From: Flavobacteriaceae bacterium PRS1
GTDB lineage: Bacteria > Bacteroidota > Bacteroidia > Flavobacteriales > Flavobacteriaceae
Assembly: GCA_003709165.1 (NCBI GenBank)
Contig: RDRZ01000017.1
Location: forward strand, 1 to 48,974
Direction of reading: 5' to 3'
Length of the DNA stretch: 48,974 nt
Shown here: positions 8,642 through 17,757 of the stretch, one piece after another
Layout: every line of letters begins with the position of its first letter
Numbering within the stretch: the first letter of the stretch is position 1
Notes under the pieces: model-generated
The model's input: only the letters and a program-made list of their open reading frames with translations
Databases searched by the model: none
What the model was told of the DNA's origin: nothing
Made by a program: the position numbers and the translations under genes

Positions 8642-9740
8642 CTACTTACTCTCTTTCTGTCCCATCATCATTAAATACGATTTTAAAAAGGGTTCAATAT
8701 CGCCATCCATTACAGCATCCACATTACCAGTTTCGTATGCAGTTCTTACATCTTTCACTAATTTATAAGGATGCATAACATAGTTACGTATTTGGCTTCC
8801 CCATTCAATTTTCATTTTATTTGCTTCAATATCATCGCGTTGTGCTAATTGTTTTTGTAACTCAATTTCATAGAGTTGAGATTTTAGCATTTGCATAGCT
8901 CGTGTTCTATTATCTTGCTGTGATCTGGTTTCTGAACACGAAATCCTTATTCCAGATGGCTTATGTGTTAATTGGACTTTGGTTTCTACCTTATTCACAT
9001 TTTGTCCACCAGCACCACTGGAGCGTGCTGTTACAATTTCAATATCAGCAGGATTTATTTCTATTTTAATGGTGTCATCAACAAGGGGATAAACATATAC
9101 AGAAGCAAAGCTGGTATGGCGTTTTGCATTACTATCGAAAGGAGAAATACGCACCAGGCGATGTACACCATTTTCGCCTTTCAACCATCCAAATGCATAA
9201 TCGCCTTCAATCTCGATGGTTACTGTTTTAATACCTGCTGTATCACCTTCCTGATAGTTGAGTTCTCTAACTTTATAGTCATTTTTGTCGGCATACATCA
9301 AGTACATTCGCAATAACATTTTAGCCCAATCGCAGCTTTCAGTTCCTCCGGCTCCAGCAGTAATTTGCAATACAGCACTTAAACTATCACCTTCATCCGA
9401 AAGCATGTTTTTAAATTCTATATCTTCAATTAATATTGTGGTTTTTTGAAATTGTTCTTCAATTTCTTCAGCAGTAGATTCACCTTCTTTGAAGAACTCA
9501 TAAAGGACTTCTAAATCGTCAGTTTCCGATTTAATAGTATTAAAATCCTCAACCCACTTTTTTTTTATCCGAAGGGATTTCATAACCATTTCGGCAGCCT
9601 TAGAATCATTCCAGAAATCAGGGTCAAACGTCTGTTCTTCTTCGTTTTGTATTTCTATGAGTTTGGCATCAATGTCAAAGATACCTCCTTAACGCACCAA
9701 GGCGCTCAATAAGACCTTTAATTTGATCTGTAGTAGTCAT
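8642..9740 (-). CDS. prfB: Peptide chain release factor 2, with programmed +1 frameshift
   Basis: RF2 releases peptides at UGA and UAA. Translation starts at the ATG at 9738-9740 and reads [21 protein letters not shown], then meets an in-frame TGA at 9675-9677. Shifting +1 at CTT-TGA continues as [20 protein letters not shown] to the TAA at 8642, for 365 residues in total, exactly the usual RF2 length. The tRNA-mimicking SPF anticodon motif ([11 protein letters not shown]) and the catalytic GGQ ([14 protein letters not shown]) are present. The frameshift is autoregulatory: low RF2 slows reading of UGA and favours the shift. A start inside the second frame (9589) would cut off the N-terminal domain and is wrong. 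Confidence 0.97.
9674..9689 (-). promoter_or_regulatory. prfB: RF2 programmed frameshift signal
   Basis: On the minus strand the sequence reads AGGAGG-TAT-CTT-TGA-C. AGGAGG (9684-9689) is the Shine-Dalgarno-like stimulator three bases before the CTT slip codon (9678-9680), followed by TGA (9675-9677). This is the classical bacterial prfB arrangement with the same spacing as in E. coli. Confidence 0.97.
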
Positions 9741-9830
9741 AAACTGTATTGCTTTTAGCAAAAATAGAATTATTATACTTTAGAGAAAACTAATGACAAT
9801 ATATTTTGGCTTTATTTTAAATATAGAGGC

Positions 9831-10170
9831 TTGATAATTGAAATTCCAAATCTCAAAACACAAATAACAAACAATGTCAAACACAAACTTTATATCAAAA
9901 AAATGTCACTATTCAGTGCCTAATGCTAAAAGTATTTAGAGTACACTAACCTTGCCTGACGGTAGACAGGAGTGAATGATTTTCAACTAAAATAAAACTT
10001 TAGAGCTTATCAAATATTCGGCTCTCGATTTTTCATATTTGAATAACTTTAAGTACTTATAACTTTAGCGCACTTTAAGTACTGATTAGTTACTTTGATG
10101 TTTAAGGATTGTTTTTGGAATTTATAAAATCTGAAAATTTCTATTATAACCATAAATTTACCCATTACAA
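9831..10170. repeat. Composite intergenic repeat (outer element, copy 1)
   Basis: The 488-base gap between prfB and the metalloprotease holds no gene. Its left part (TTGATAATTGAAATTCCAAA, then CACAAATAACAAACAAT and TATCAAAAAAAT) and its right part (TTTTGGAATTTATAAAA, then CATAAATTTACCCATTACAA) match, in order and orientation, the two ends of the element at 38370-38594. A different repeat (9914-10089) sits between them. Confidence 0.7.
9914..10089 (+). repeat. Inner intergenic repeat, copy A
   Basis: The left end reads CAGTGCCTAATGCTAAAAGT followed by ATTTAGAGTACACTAA. The right end reads ACTTATAACTTTAGCGCACT followed by TTAAGTACTGATTA. Both ends match the reverse complement of 21601-21720. 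This copy is about 60 bp longer in the middle and there carries a third short repeat, CCTGACGGTAGACAGG. The two ends are themselves related as imperfect inverted repeats. Confidence 0.7.
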
Positions 10171-10228
10171 GCTACAAAGAGTTTATATTTTGAATAATTT
10201 ATGTAGTTTTATAATCTAAAATTTTATT

Positions 10229-12628
10229 ATGATAAAAGCCATTCTATTTTTTGTTTTACTATTAAGTATAAGTACTGTTTTTTCTCAAACTTTAAATGAT
10301 AAGAAGTTGAAAGATTATACAGGCTATTTTAATTTTAAATACGAAGAAGCTACTGACAAAATCTATCTTGAAGTAAAACAACTTAATGAAGAGTTTCTAT
10401 ATATAAGTTCCCTTTCAAGCGGAATAGGTTCTAACGATATTGGACTCGACAGAGGGCAACTTGGTGCAACACGATTGGTAAAATTTATGAAAGCCGGAAA
10501 TAAACTCTTACTCGTTCAGCCCAATCAAAAATATAGAGCAATTACAGATAATGCTTTAGAAAGAAAGAGTATAGAACAGGCTTTTGCCAAATCGGTATTG
10601 TTTGGTTTTAAAATTGTGGAATTTAAAGAAGGTAAATACATAATTGATTTCACTCCTTTTTTATTACAAGACACTCATGGTGTGGTAAACAGATTGAAAA
10701 ATGCTAAAGAAGGCGTTTATAAATTAGATTTAAGTAAAAGTGCTTTGTCTTTAGAGCGTACCAAAGCTTTTCCTAAAAATGTAGAGTTCGAAGCCTTATT
10801 GACTTTTAAAGGCGACCCAAAAGGAAGAAACATTAGAAGCGTGACTCCAACAGCTTCTTTGGTAAGTGTTGTACAACATCATTCCTTTATTGAGCTTCCA
10901 GATGGTAACTATAAACCAAGAGTATTTGATGTACGCAGCGGAGCAATTGCAACATCGTATTTAGATTATGCTACTCCTGTGCATGAACAGATACGAAAAC
11001 GATATATTATTCGCCATCGATTAGAAAAAAAAGATCCTTCAGCAACGATAAGCGAAGCCAAAGAGCCTATTATTTATTATTTAGATCCAGGAACTCCAGA
11101 ACCCATTCGTTCTGCATTATTGGATGGAGCACGTTGGTGGAATCAAGCCTATGAAGCCATTGGTTTTAAAGATGCTTTTCAGGTTAAAATGTTACCAGAA
11201 GGTGCAGATCTTTTAGATTGCAGATATAACGTTATACAATGGGTTCATCGTTCAACCAGAGGTTGGAGTTATGGAGCAAGTGTGGTTGACCCAAGAACTG
11301 GCGAAATTATTAAAGGTCATGTAAGTTTAGGAAGTTTAAGGGTAAGGCAAGATTTTTTAATCGCCCAAGCGTTAATGAATAAGCCATTTGCTGAAGGAGA
11401 CAATAATTACCAGCCAATGCTCGAAATGGCTTTAGCAAGATTACGTCAGTTAGGAGCTCACGAAATTGGTCATACTTTAGGTTTTGCACATAATTTTGCT
11501 GCAAGTACAAATGGGAGAGCATCAGTTATGGATTACCCGCATCCATTGGTAACTGTAAATGGAAACAATATAGATTTGAGTAATGCCTACGATACAAAAA
11601 TAGGAGCTTGGGATAAAGTAACCGTTGCTTATAGTTATTCTGAATTTGATAGCAATACAAATGAAAAAGCAGAACTCAACAACATTCTTGATAAAGCAAG
11701 AACAGATGGCTTACGTTTTATAAGCGATAGTGATGCTCGTCCGCAAGGTGGCGCACACGTTTTGGCTCACCTTTGGGATAATGGTAAAACGGCTTCTGAA
11801 GGCTTAGAAGATATTTTAAGAGTAAGAGCAACAGCTATTTCAAATTTTTCAGAAGATAATATTCGTAAAAACGAACCATATTCGGTTTTAGAAGATGTGT
11901 TTGTGCCATTGTATTTCTTTCATCGTTACCAAACTGAAGCTGCTGTAAAAGTAGTTGGTGGATTAGATTATAACTATGCTGTAAAAGGTGACGGACAATT
12001 TACTACTAAAGCTGTCGATGCAAATACTCAACGAGAAACTCTTAATGTGATTTTAAAAACGATAGATGCTGAAGTATTAGCAATTCCGAAAAGCAAATTA
12101 AATTTATTTCCACCAAGAGCTTTCACCTATGGCAGGAGCAGGGAGTCTTTTAAAGGAAAAACAGGTGTTGGTTTTGATGCTTTAAGTGTTACTTCTACAG
12201 CAAGCGATATGACCTTGAGATTGTTATTAAACCCAGAACGAGCAAATAGATTGGTGCAGCAAAAGAGTTTAGATAATAGTCAATTAAGTTTAGATGAAGT
12301 GTTGCAAATAATTATTAACCAATCTTTCAACAAAAAATATAAAAATAATTATTTAAACGAAGTTCAGCAAATGATTAATATAAATGTGCTAAAATATATT
12401 ATGACTTTAGCCGTAAATGACGCTGCCTATTTTCAGGTTAATGCAATTGCGAATAAAGCCATAACATCTATTTATGAAAGTTTGGATAATTCTGTTTATG
12501 CAAATCAATACAAGCGTTTAATTAAACAATTTAATAAAGAACCTGAAGAATTTAAACTTGAGGCTTCACCAAAAATCCCTGATGGTTCGCCAATAGGAAG
12601 TGATTTATGTAGTTATTCATCTCAATAA
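10229..12628 (+). CDS. Secreted zinc metalloprotease, DUF5117/DUF4953 family
   Basis: This 799-residue protein has a signal peptide (MIKAILFFVLLLSISTVFSQ) and so acts in the periplasm or outside. The catalytic motif HEIGHTLGFAH (411-421) is an extended HExxHxxGxxH zinc site with glutamate E412 as general base, typical of met-zincin-like proteases. The region before it (about 30-250) fits DUF5117 and the catalytic half fits DUF4953. It is shorter at the N-terminus than many relatives, which carry an extra DUF5118 segment. Function is probably peptide or protein degradation; the substrate is unknown. The threonine aldolase gene starts only 9 bases after the stop, suggesting co-transcription. 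Confidence 0.88.
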   Translation: MIKAILFFVLLLSISTVFSQTLNDKKLKDYTGYFNFKYEEATDKIYLEVKQLNEEFLYISSLSSGIGSNDIGLDRGQLGATRLVKFMKAGNKLLLVQPNQKYRAITDNALERKSIEQAFAKSVLFGFKIVEFKEGKYIIDFTPFLLQDTHGVVNRLKNAKEGVYKLDLSKSALSLERTKAFPKNVEFEALLTFKGDPKGRNIRSVTPTASLVSVVQHHSFIELPDGNYKPRVFDVRSGAIATSYLDYATPVHEQIRKRYIIRHRLEKKDPSATISEAKEPIIYYLDPGTPEPIRSALLDGARWWNQAYEAIGFKDAFQVKMLPEGADLLDCRYNVIQWVHRSTRGWSYGASVVDPRTGEIIKGHVSLGSLRVRQDFLIAQALMNKPFAEGDNNYQPMLEMALARLRQLGAHEIGHTLGFAHNFAASTNGRASVMDYPHPLVTVNGNNIDLSNAYDTKIGAWDKVTVAYSYSEFDSNTNEKAELNNILDKARTDGLRFISDSDARPQGGAHVLAHLWDNGKTASEGLEDILRVRATAISNFSEDNIRKNEPYSVLEDVFVPLYFFHRYQTEAAVKVVGGLDYNYAVKGDGQFTTKAVDANTQRETLNVILKTIDAEVLAIPKSKLNLFPPRAFTYGRSRESFKGKTGVGFDALSVTSTASDMTLRLLLNPERANRLVQQKSLDNSQLSLDEVLQIIINQSFNKKYKNNYLNEVQQMININVLKYIMTLAVNDAAYFQVNAIANKAITSIYESLDNSVYANQYKRLIKQFNKEPEEFKLEASPKIPDGSPIGSDLCSYSSQ

Positions 12629-12637
12629 TTTTTTAAA

Positions 12638-13660
12638 ATGATTATAGATTTACGAAGCGATACAGTAACAAAACCAACACAAGGCATGTTGGATGCTATG
12701 ATGAGTGCACAAGTTGGTGACGATGTTTATAAAGAAGACCCAACTGTAAATGTGCTCGAAGAACGTCTGGCTAATTTATTCGGAAAGGAAAAGGCTTTAT
12801 TTTTTCCTACCGGAAGTATGGCAAATCAAGCAGCTATTAAGCTGCATACAAATCCGGGAGATTTATTGATTTGCGATAAATATGCACATGTTTATAATTA
12901 CGAAGGTGGTGGAGTTGCCTTTAATAGTGCTGTAACCTGTAAACTCATTGACGGAAATCGAGGTATGTTTACCGCACAACAGGTTATAGATTCTATAAAT
13001 CCACCCGATTTTTATCACAGTCCGTTAACAAGTCTTGTTGCAGTAGAAAACACAACCAATAAAGGCGGAGGCGCTTGTTGGGGTTTTGAAGAAATCTTAA
13101 AAATCAGAGAAGTTTGTGATGACCATAATTTAGGTTATCATCTCGATGGCGCACGTATTTGGAATGCTTTGGTTGCAAAAAACGAAGCAGCAAAACAATA
13201 TGGCGAAATTTTCGATACTATTTCGGTGTGTTTAAGTAAGGGCTTGGGTTGCCCGATTGGTTCGGTTTTGATTGGTGATGAAGTTATTATGGAACACGCC
13301 ATAAGAATCAGAAAAATATTTGGAGGCGGAATGCGTCAAGTTGGTTATCTCGCAGCTGCAGGATTATATGCGTTAGATAATAATATTGAACGGTTAAAAG
13401 AAGACCATAAAAAAGCCAAAGAAATAGGAGAGGTTTTAAGTCAATTACCCATGATAAAAACGGTTGAACCTATTGAAACCAATATCATTATTTTTGAGTT
13501 AAATGAAGATGCAGATGAAACTACATTTGTACAAAACCTTGCTGATAATAACATCAAAATTATTGGAATGGGAGGTGGAAAACTACGTATGGTAACACAT
13601 TTGGATTATACTGAAGGGATGCATGAGAGGGTTTTGGGTGTTTTAAAAAGTATGAAATAA
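12638..13660 (+). CDS. ltaE: Low-specificity L-threonine aldolase
   Basis: A 340-residue fold-type I PLP enzyme that cleaves L-threonine or L-allo-threonine to glycine and acetaldehyde. The start [14 protein letters not shown] is the family N-terminus. The PLP-ring stacking histidine is H84 ([10 protein letters not shown]), the PLP-nitrogen aspartate is D170 ([11 protein letters not shown]) and the Schiff-base lysine is K201 ([12 protein letters not shown]). Beta-eliminating lyases share the fold, but these blocks are characteristic of threonine aldolase. It lies 9 bases after the metalloprotease gene and probably shares its transcript, giving no obvious functional link except amino-acid catabolism. 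Confidence 0.93.
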   Translation: MIIDLRSDTVTKPTQGMLDAMMSAQVGDDVYKEDPTVNVLEERLANLFGKEKALFFPTGSMANQAAIKLHTNPGDLLICDKYAHVYNYEGGGVAFNSAVTCKLIDGNRGMFTAQQVIDSINPPDFYHSPLTSLVAVENTTNKGGGACWGFEEILKIREVCDDHNLGYHLDGARIWNALVAKNEAAKQYGEIFDTISVCLSKGLGCPIGSVLIGDEVIMEHAIRIRKIFGGGMRQVGYLAAAGLYALDNNIERLKEDHKKAKEIGEVLSQLPMIKTVEPIETNIIIFELNEDADETTFVQNLADNNIKIIGMGGGKLRMVTHLDYTEGMHERVLGVLKSMK

Positions 13661-13839
13661 TAATAGAAATAACAGATTTAAAATAACTAACCGGCGCGCT
13701 TTTACAAAGCGTGACTAATCTTACTTTATATTAAAATGAAATAGTTATTTTTTGTACCACTTCCAATTTCGACTTCTATCTTTTTTCTAAATTCTATAAA
13801 TAATAATCCTACTTTTGCCAAACAGAAATCACTATATCA

Positions 13840-14374
13840 ATGAGTAAGGACATTACTATTCCAGACGAGATAATTACCAATAAAATTTACTTTATTAGAA
13901 ATCAAAAAGTAATGTTGGATAGAGATTTAGCTGAACTTTATGGTGTTGAAACAAAATATTTAAAAAGACAAAGTAAAAAGAAATATAGAGCGCTTCCCAA
14001 AAGACTTTATGTTTGAACTTACCAAAGAAGAAAATGAAAACTTAAGGAGTCAATTTGGCACCTTAAAGCAAGGAGCTCATTTTAAATATCCACCTTTTGT
14101 ATTTACAGAACACGGAATACTTATGCTTTCTAGAGTTTTAAATAGTCCGAGAGCAATTGCTGTAAATATTAAAATTATTAGAGTGTTTACTAAAATACGA
14201 GAAATGCTAACAGATAGTTTAAACATAAAGTTAGAAATAGAAGACATCAAAAAGAAATTATCAAATCACAGTAAAAATATTGAATTGGTCTTTAATTATT
14301 TAGACGAGCTTATAGAGAAAAAAGAGAATCCAAAAACAAGGACTAAAATTGCTTATAAAAAAGATAGAAAGTAA
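13840..14374 (+). pseudogene. ORF6N/KilA-N-type DNA-binding protein, frameshifted
   Basis: The first frame starts at ATG 13840 and reads an ORF6N domain beginning (NQKVMLDRDLAELYGVETKY LKRQ), then stops at a TGA near 14014. The family continuation (VKRNIERFPKDFMFELTKEE to PFVFTEHGILMLSRVLNSPRA) is in the next frame. The shift maps to one extra A at 13970-13972, between CAA and GTA. The second part runs to 14374 and ends in a lysine-rich coiled-coil tail. Intact, the protein would have about 178 residues. ORF6N proteins are common in phages and accessory regions of Bacteroidota, and their role is unclear. A -7 box TACTTTTG lies at 13810-13817. Either the gene is dead or the reference carries an error here. 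Confidence 0.8.
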
Positions 14375-14426
14375 GAGACTTCATTTCAAATAACCCTATT
14401 TTTGCGCTTTCAACATAATATAATAA

Positions 14427-16487
14427 ATGAGTAAAGATATAATCCCTCCCAAAGCTAAAATTAAACCGAAACAGCTTAAAATCCATAACGATATACGTAT
14501 AGACGATTACTATTGGTTAAACGATAAAGAAAACCCTGAAGTTATAGAGTATCTAAATAAAGAGAATGCCTATTGTGATAAAATGATGGCGCATACTGTA
14601 GAGTTTCAAACCGATTTGTTTAAAGAAATGAAATCTCGAATTAAGGAAGATGACGAGTCTGTACCTTACAAATATAATGGTTATTGGTATATTGTTAAGT
14701 TCGAGAAAGGCAAAGATTATCCTATTTACATAAGAAAAAAGGAAACTTTAAAAGCAAAAGAAGAAATTATTTTCGATTGCAATAAAATGGCTAAAGGTCA
14801 TTCCTATTTTAAATTGGTTGGTATCAGTATAAGTCCAGATAATACAAAGGTTTCTTTTGGAGTTGATACTGTAAGTAGAAGACAATATACAATTCGGATA
14901 AAAAATTTGGTTACTGGCGAAGTTTATAACGATTCTATAGCCAATACTACTGGTAGCGCAACATGGGCAAACGATAATAAAACCTTGTTTTATACATCAA
15001 ATAATGTGCAAACTTTACGCTCAGATAAAATATACAAACACAAACTTGGTGACACTGTAAAGAATGATGTATTAATTTTTACTGAAGAAGATGACTCATT
15101 TGGAGTTTCGGTCTATAAAACCAAATCCAAAAAATATATTGTTATTGCAAGTTATAGCACACTTACAACCGAATATCAAATATTAAATGCAAATAATCCT
15201 GATGGTGAGTTTAAAATATTTCAGCCTAGAGTAAGAGGTTTAGAATACAGTATTAACCATTTTGAAAACGATTTTTATATCGTTACAAATGCTGATAGAG
15301 CAACTAATTTTAAACTCATGAAAACCAGTGAAGATGCTACTGAAATTTCAAACTGGAAAGAAATAATTTCACATCGTGAAGATGTGCTGTTAGAGGGCAT
15401 TGACATCTTTAAGCACTTTTTGGTAATTAGCGAAAGATGTAATGGACTGAACGAAATTAGAATTAAACCTTGGGATAATTCAGAAGAGTATTATTTACCA
15501 TTCAGTAATGAAACTTATACAGCTTATACATCAACAAATATTGATTTTGATACTACAATACTGCGTTATGGCTATAATTCGTTAACGACACCATCGTCCA
15601 TTATTGACTTTGATATGCTTACAAAAACCAAAGAAATTAAAAAGGAACAGGAAGTTTTAGGAGGAAAGTTTAAAAAAGAAAACTATGTTTCAGAGCGTAT
15701 TTGGGCAACTACTCAAGACGGCACTAAAATTCCAATCTCTTTAGTGCATCATCGAGATACTAAAAAAAGCAAAGAAACACCTTTGTTACTTTATGCTTAT
15801 GGTTCGTATGGCTCTACCATAGACCCTTATTTTTCAACAATTAGATTAAGTTTGTTAGATAGGGGATTTGTTTTTGCCATTGCACATATAAGAGGAGGAG
15901 AATATCTTGGGCGACAATGGTACGATAATGGAAAACTATTTCATAAAAAACACACATTTACCGATTTTATTTCCTGTTCAAAATTTTTAATTGAGAAAGG
16001 TTACACTTCAGAAAAACACCATTATGCCATGGGTGGAAGTGCTGGAGGATTGCTAATGGGAGTCATCGTTAATTTAGCACCAGAACTTTATAATGGTATT
16101 GTAACTCAGGTGCCTTTTGTAGATGTAATAACGACGATGTTAGACGACAGTATTCCTCTAACCACAGGAGAATATGATGAATGGGGAAACCCTAACGAGG
16201 CAGCATATTACGATTATATCAAGTCATACTCTCCATATGACAATGTTGAAGAAAAAGACTATCCAAATTTATTAATTACAACAGGTTTACACGATTCGCA
16301 GGTACAATATTGGGAACCGGCAAAATGGACGGCAAAATTACGGACATTAAAAAAAGACAACAATGTTTTGTTGCTGAAAACTAATATGGAAGCTGGTCAT
16401 GGTGGAGCTTCCGGACGTTTTGAATCTTTAAAAGAGGATGCATTAGAATATGCGTTTTTACTAGATTTGGAAGGTATTAATAAGTAG
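14427..16487 (+). CDS. ptrB: Oligopeptidase B-like S9 serine peptidase
   Basis: This 686-residue cytoplasmic peptidase of family S9A has an N-terminal beta-propeller (about 70-410) and a C-terminal alpha/beta hydrolase domain. The nucleophile is S538 in MGGSAGGLLMG; the likely triad partners are D623 (TGLHDSQVQYWEP) and H658 (EAGHGGASGR). IRGGEYLGRQWYDNGK just before the nucleophile is typical of oligopeptidase B, which cuts small peptides after basic residues. There is no signal peptide. A -7 box TATTTTTG is at 14397-14404 with no good -33 TTG. Prolyl oligopeptidase is the alternative, but the loop sequence fits PtrB better. Confidence 0.92.
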   Translation: MSKDIIPPKAKIKPKQLKIHNDIRIDDYYWLNDKENPEVIEYLNKENAYCDKMMAHTVEFQTDLFKEMKSRIKEDDESVPYKYNGYWYIVKFEKGKDYPIYIRKKETLKAKEEIIFDCNKMAKGHSYFKLVGISISPDNTKVSFGVDTVSRRQYTIRIKNLVTGEVYNDSIANTTGSATWANDNKTLFYTSNNVQTLRSDKIYKHKLGDTVKNDVLIFTEEDDSFGVSVYKTKSKKYIVIASYSTLTTEYQILNANNPDGEFKIFQPRVRGLEYSINHFENDFYIVTNADRATNFKLMKTSEDATEISNWKEIISHREDVLLEGIDIFKHFLVISERCNGLNEIRIKPWDNSEEYYLPFSNETYTAYTSTNIDFDTTILRYGYNSLTTPSSIIDFDMLTKTKEIKKEQEVLGGKFKKENYVSERIWATTQDGTKIPISLVHHRDTKKSKETPLLLYAYGSYGSTIDPYFSTIRLSLLDRGFVFAIAHIRGGEYLGRQWYDNGKLFHKKHTFTDFISCSKFLIEKGYTSEKHHYAMGGSAGGLLMGVIVNLAPELYNGIVTQVPFVDVITTMLDDSIPLTTGEYDEWGNPNEAAYYDYIKSYSPYDNVEEKDYPNLLITTGLHDSQVQYWEPAKWTAKLRTLKKDNNVLLLKTNMEAGHGGASGRFESLKEDALEYAFLLDLEGINK

Positions 16488-16553
16488 TTTAAAAAAAATC
16501 TCTTATTTTTGCTAAGTTTAAGCTACATTTGATAAATTAGTAGCTCATAAATA

Positions 16554-17600
16554 ATGTTTATGAATAAAAGCAAACAAGTATTTGATAACGTGTTAGACCT
16601 TATAGGAAATACACCGCTTATTAAATTAAATACAATTACTTCAGATTTTGAAGGCGAATATTTAGCAAAAGTAGAAGCCTTTAATCCTGGTCACTCCACA
16701 AAAGACAGAATAGCGCTTTATATTATTGAAGAAGCCGAGAAAAAAGGAATCCTTTCTCCTGGTGATACTATTATAGAAACTACTTCTGGTAATACTGGTT
16801 TTAGTATTGCAATGGTAAGCATTATTAAAGGCTATGAATGTATTTTAGCTGTATCCTCAAAATCTTCAGCAGATAAGATTGATATGCTTAAAACAATGGG
16901 AGCTAAGGTTTATGTTTGTCCTGCACATGTTAGTGCCGACGACCCGAGATCTTACTATCAAGTTGCAAAACGTTTGCATGAAGAAATAAAAGGTTCAGTC
17001 TTTATTAATCAGTATTTTAATGCATTAAATATAGAAGCACATTATAAAACGACTGGACCAGAAATTTGGTCGCAAACCGAAGGAAAGATTACACATTTAG
17101 TCGCATGTAGTGGCACAGGAGGTACTATTTCAGGTGTAGCTAAATATTTAAAAGAACAAAATCCAAATGTAAAAATTATTGGAGTTGACGCTTATGGTTC
17201 GGTATTACAAAAATACCATGAAACCCGAGAGTTTGATGCCAACGAAATTTATCCATATAGAATAGAAGGTTTAGGTAAAAACATAATACCAACAGCAACC
17301 GATTTCGACCTTATTGATAAATTTATTAAAGTTTCAGACGAGGAAAGTGCACATACTGCAAGAGAATTGGCAAAAACCGAAGGCTTATTTGTAGGCTACA
17401 CAAGTGGTGCGGCTTTGCAAGCAGTAAAGCAACTAAATGAAGATGGGGAATTTAAGAAAGGAGATAAAATTGTTATTATCTTTCCGGATCATGGATCTCG
17501 TTATATGACTAAAATCTTTAATGATAAATGGATGGAAGAACAAGGCTTTTTTGACAGTAAAAATGAAGCTGCTGTAAACACAATTCAGCATATTAACTAA
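16554..17600 (+). CDS. PLP-dependent cysteine/cysteate synthase-like enzyme (CBS/OASS family)
   Basis: This 348-residue fold-type II PLP enzyme has the Schiff-base lysine K50 in [11 protein letters not shown], the substrate loop TSGNTG (77-82) and the phosphate-binding GTGGTISG loop. It resembles cystathionine beta-synthase catalytic cores and O-acetylserine sulfhydrylases, without a C-terminal CBS-pair domain. It lies directly upstream of a serine-palmitoyltransferase-like enzyme. That pairing, as I recall it from flavobacterial sulfonolipid work, makes cysteate synthase (phosphoserine or a related serine ester plus sulfite) the most interesting reading. Cysteine synthase or CBS cannot be excluded by eye. 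The ATG at 16560 is an alternative start two codons in. A -7 box TATTTTTG is at 16504-16511 and a strong terminator follows. Confidence 0.82.
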   Translation: MFMNKSKQVFDNVLDLIGNTPLIKLNTITSDFEGEYLAKVEAFNPGHSTKDRIALYIIEEAEKKGILSPGDTIIETTSGNTGFSIAMVSIIKGYECILAVSSKSSADKIDMLKTMGAKVYVCPAHVSADDPRSYYQVAKRLHEEIKGSVFINQYFNALNIEAHYKTTGPEIWSQTEGKITHLVACSGTGGTISGVAKYLKEQNPNVKIIGVDAYGSVLQKYHETREFDANEIYPYRIEGLGKNIIPTATDFDLIDKFIKVSDEESAHTARELAKTEGLFVGYTSGAALQAVKQLNEDGEFKKGDKIVIIFPDHGSRYMTKIFNDKWMEEQGFFDSKNEAAVNTIQHIN

Positions 17601-17615
17601 CTGTAATTATAAAGT

Positions 17616-17660
17616 AAAAATCTGTAATATCTTTACGTAAAGACATTACAGATTTTTTTT
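17616..17660 (+). terminator. Strong terminator after the cysteine/cysteate synthase-like gene
   Basis: AATCTGTAAT (17619-17628) pairs with ATTACAGATT (17645-17654), and TCTTTAC (17629-17636 region) pairs with GTAAAGA inside, giving a long near-perfect hairpin followed by eight Ts (to 17660). It separates the PLP synthase from the acyltransferase gene, which has its own promoter. Confidence 0.9.
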
Positions 17661-17696
17661 GCAATAATATTTTGTTCATACTCAAAGAATAAAATT

Positions 17697-17729
17697 TTTG
17701 TATAGCTAAAATTTAATTGATTAAATTTG
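17697..17729 (+). promoter_or_regulatory. Consensus Bacteroidota promoter for the SPT-like gene
   Basis: TTTG (17697-17700), a 21-base spacer, then TAAATTTG (17722-17729), a full match to TTTG-N17-23-TAnnTTTG. The expected start of transcription is near 17735, about 20 bases before the ATG at 17758. Confidence 0.75.
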
Positions 17730-17757
17730 CGACAACTAACTAACAACAACTTAATAG

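Noticed and set aside
8642-9740. prfB looks like a frameshifted pseudogene (TGA after 21 codons)
   Set aside because: The break is the canonical programmed RF2 frameshift (AGGAGG-TAT-CTT-TGA-C) and the shifted product has the exact RF2 length, so it is functional recoding.
13695-13713. Hairpin CGCGCTTT-TAC-AAAGCGTG between ltaE and the ORF6N pseudogene as a terminator
   Set aside because: The stem is good but no T run follows, so I cannot support termination; it may be a repeat remnant.
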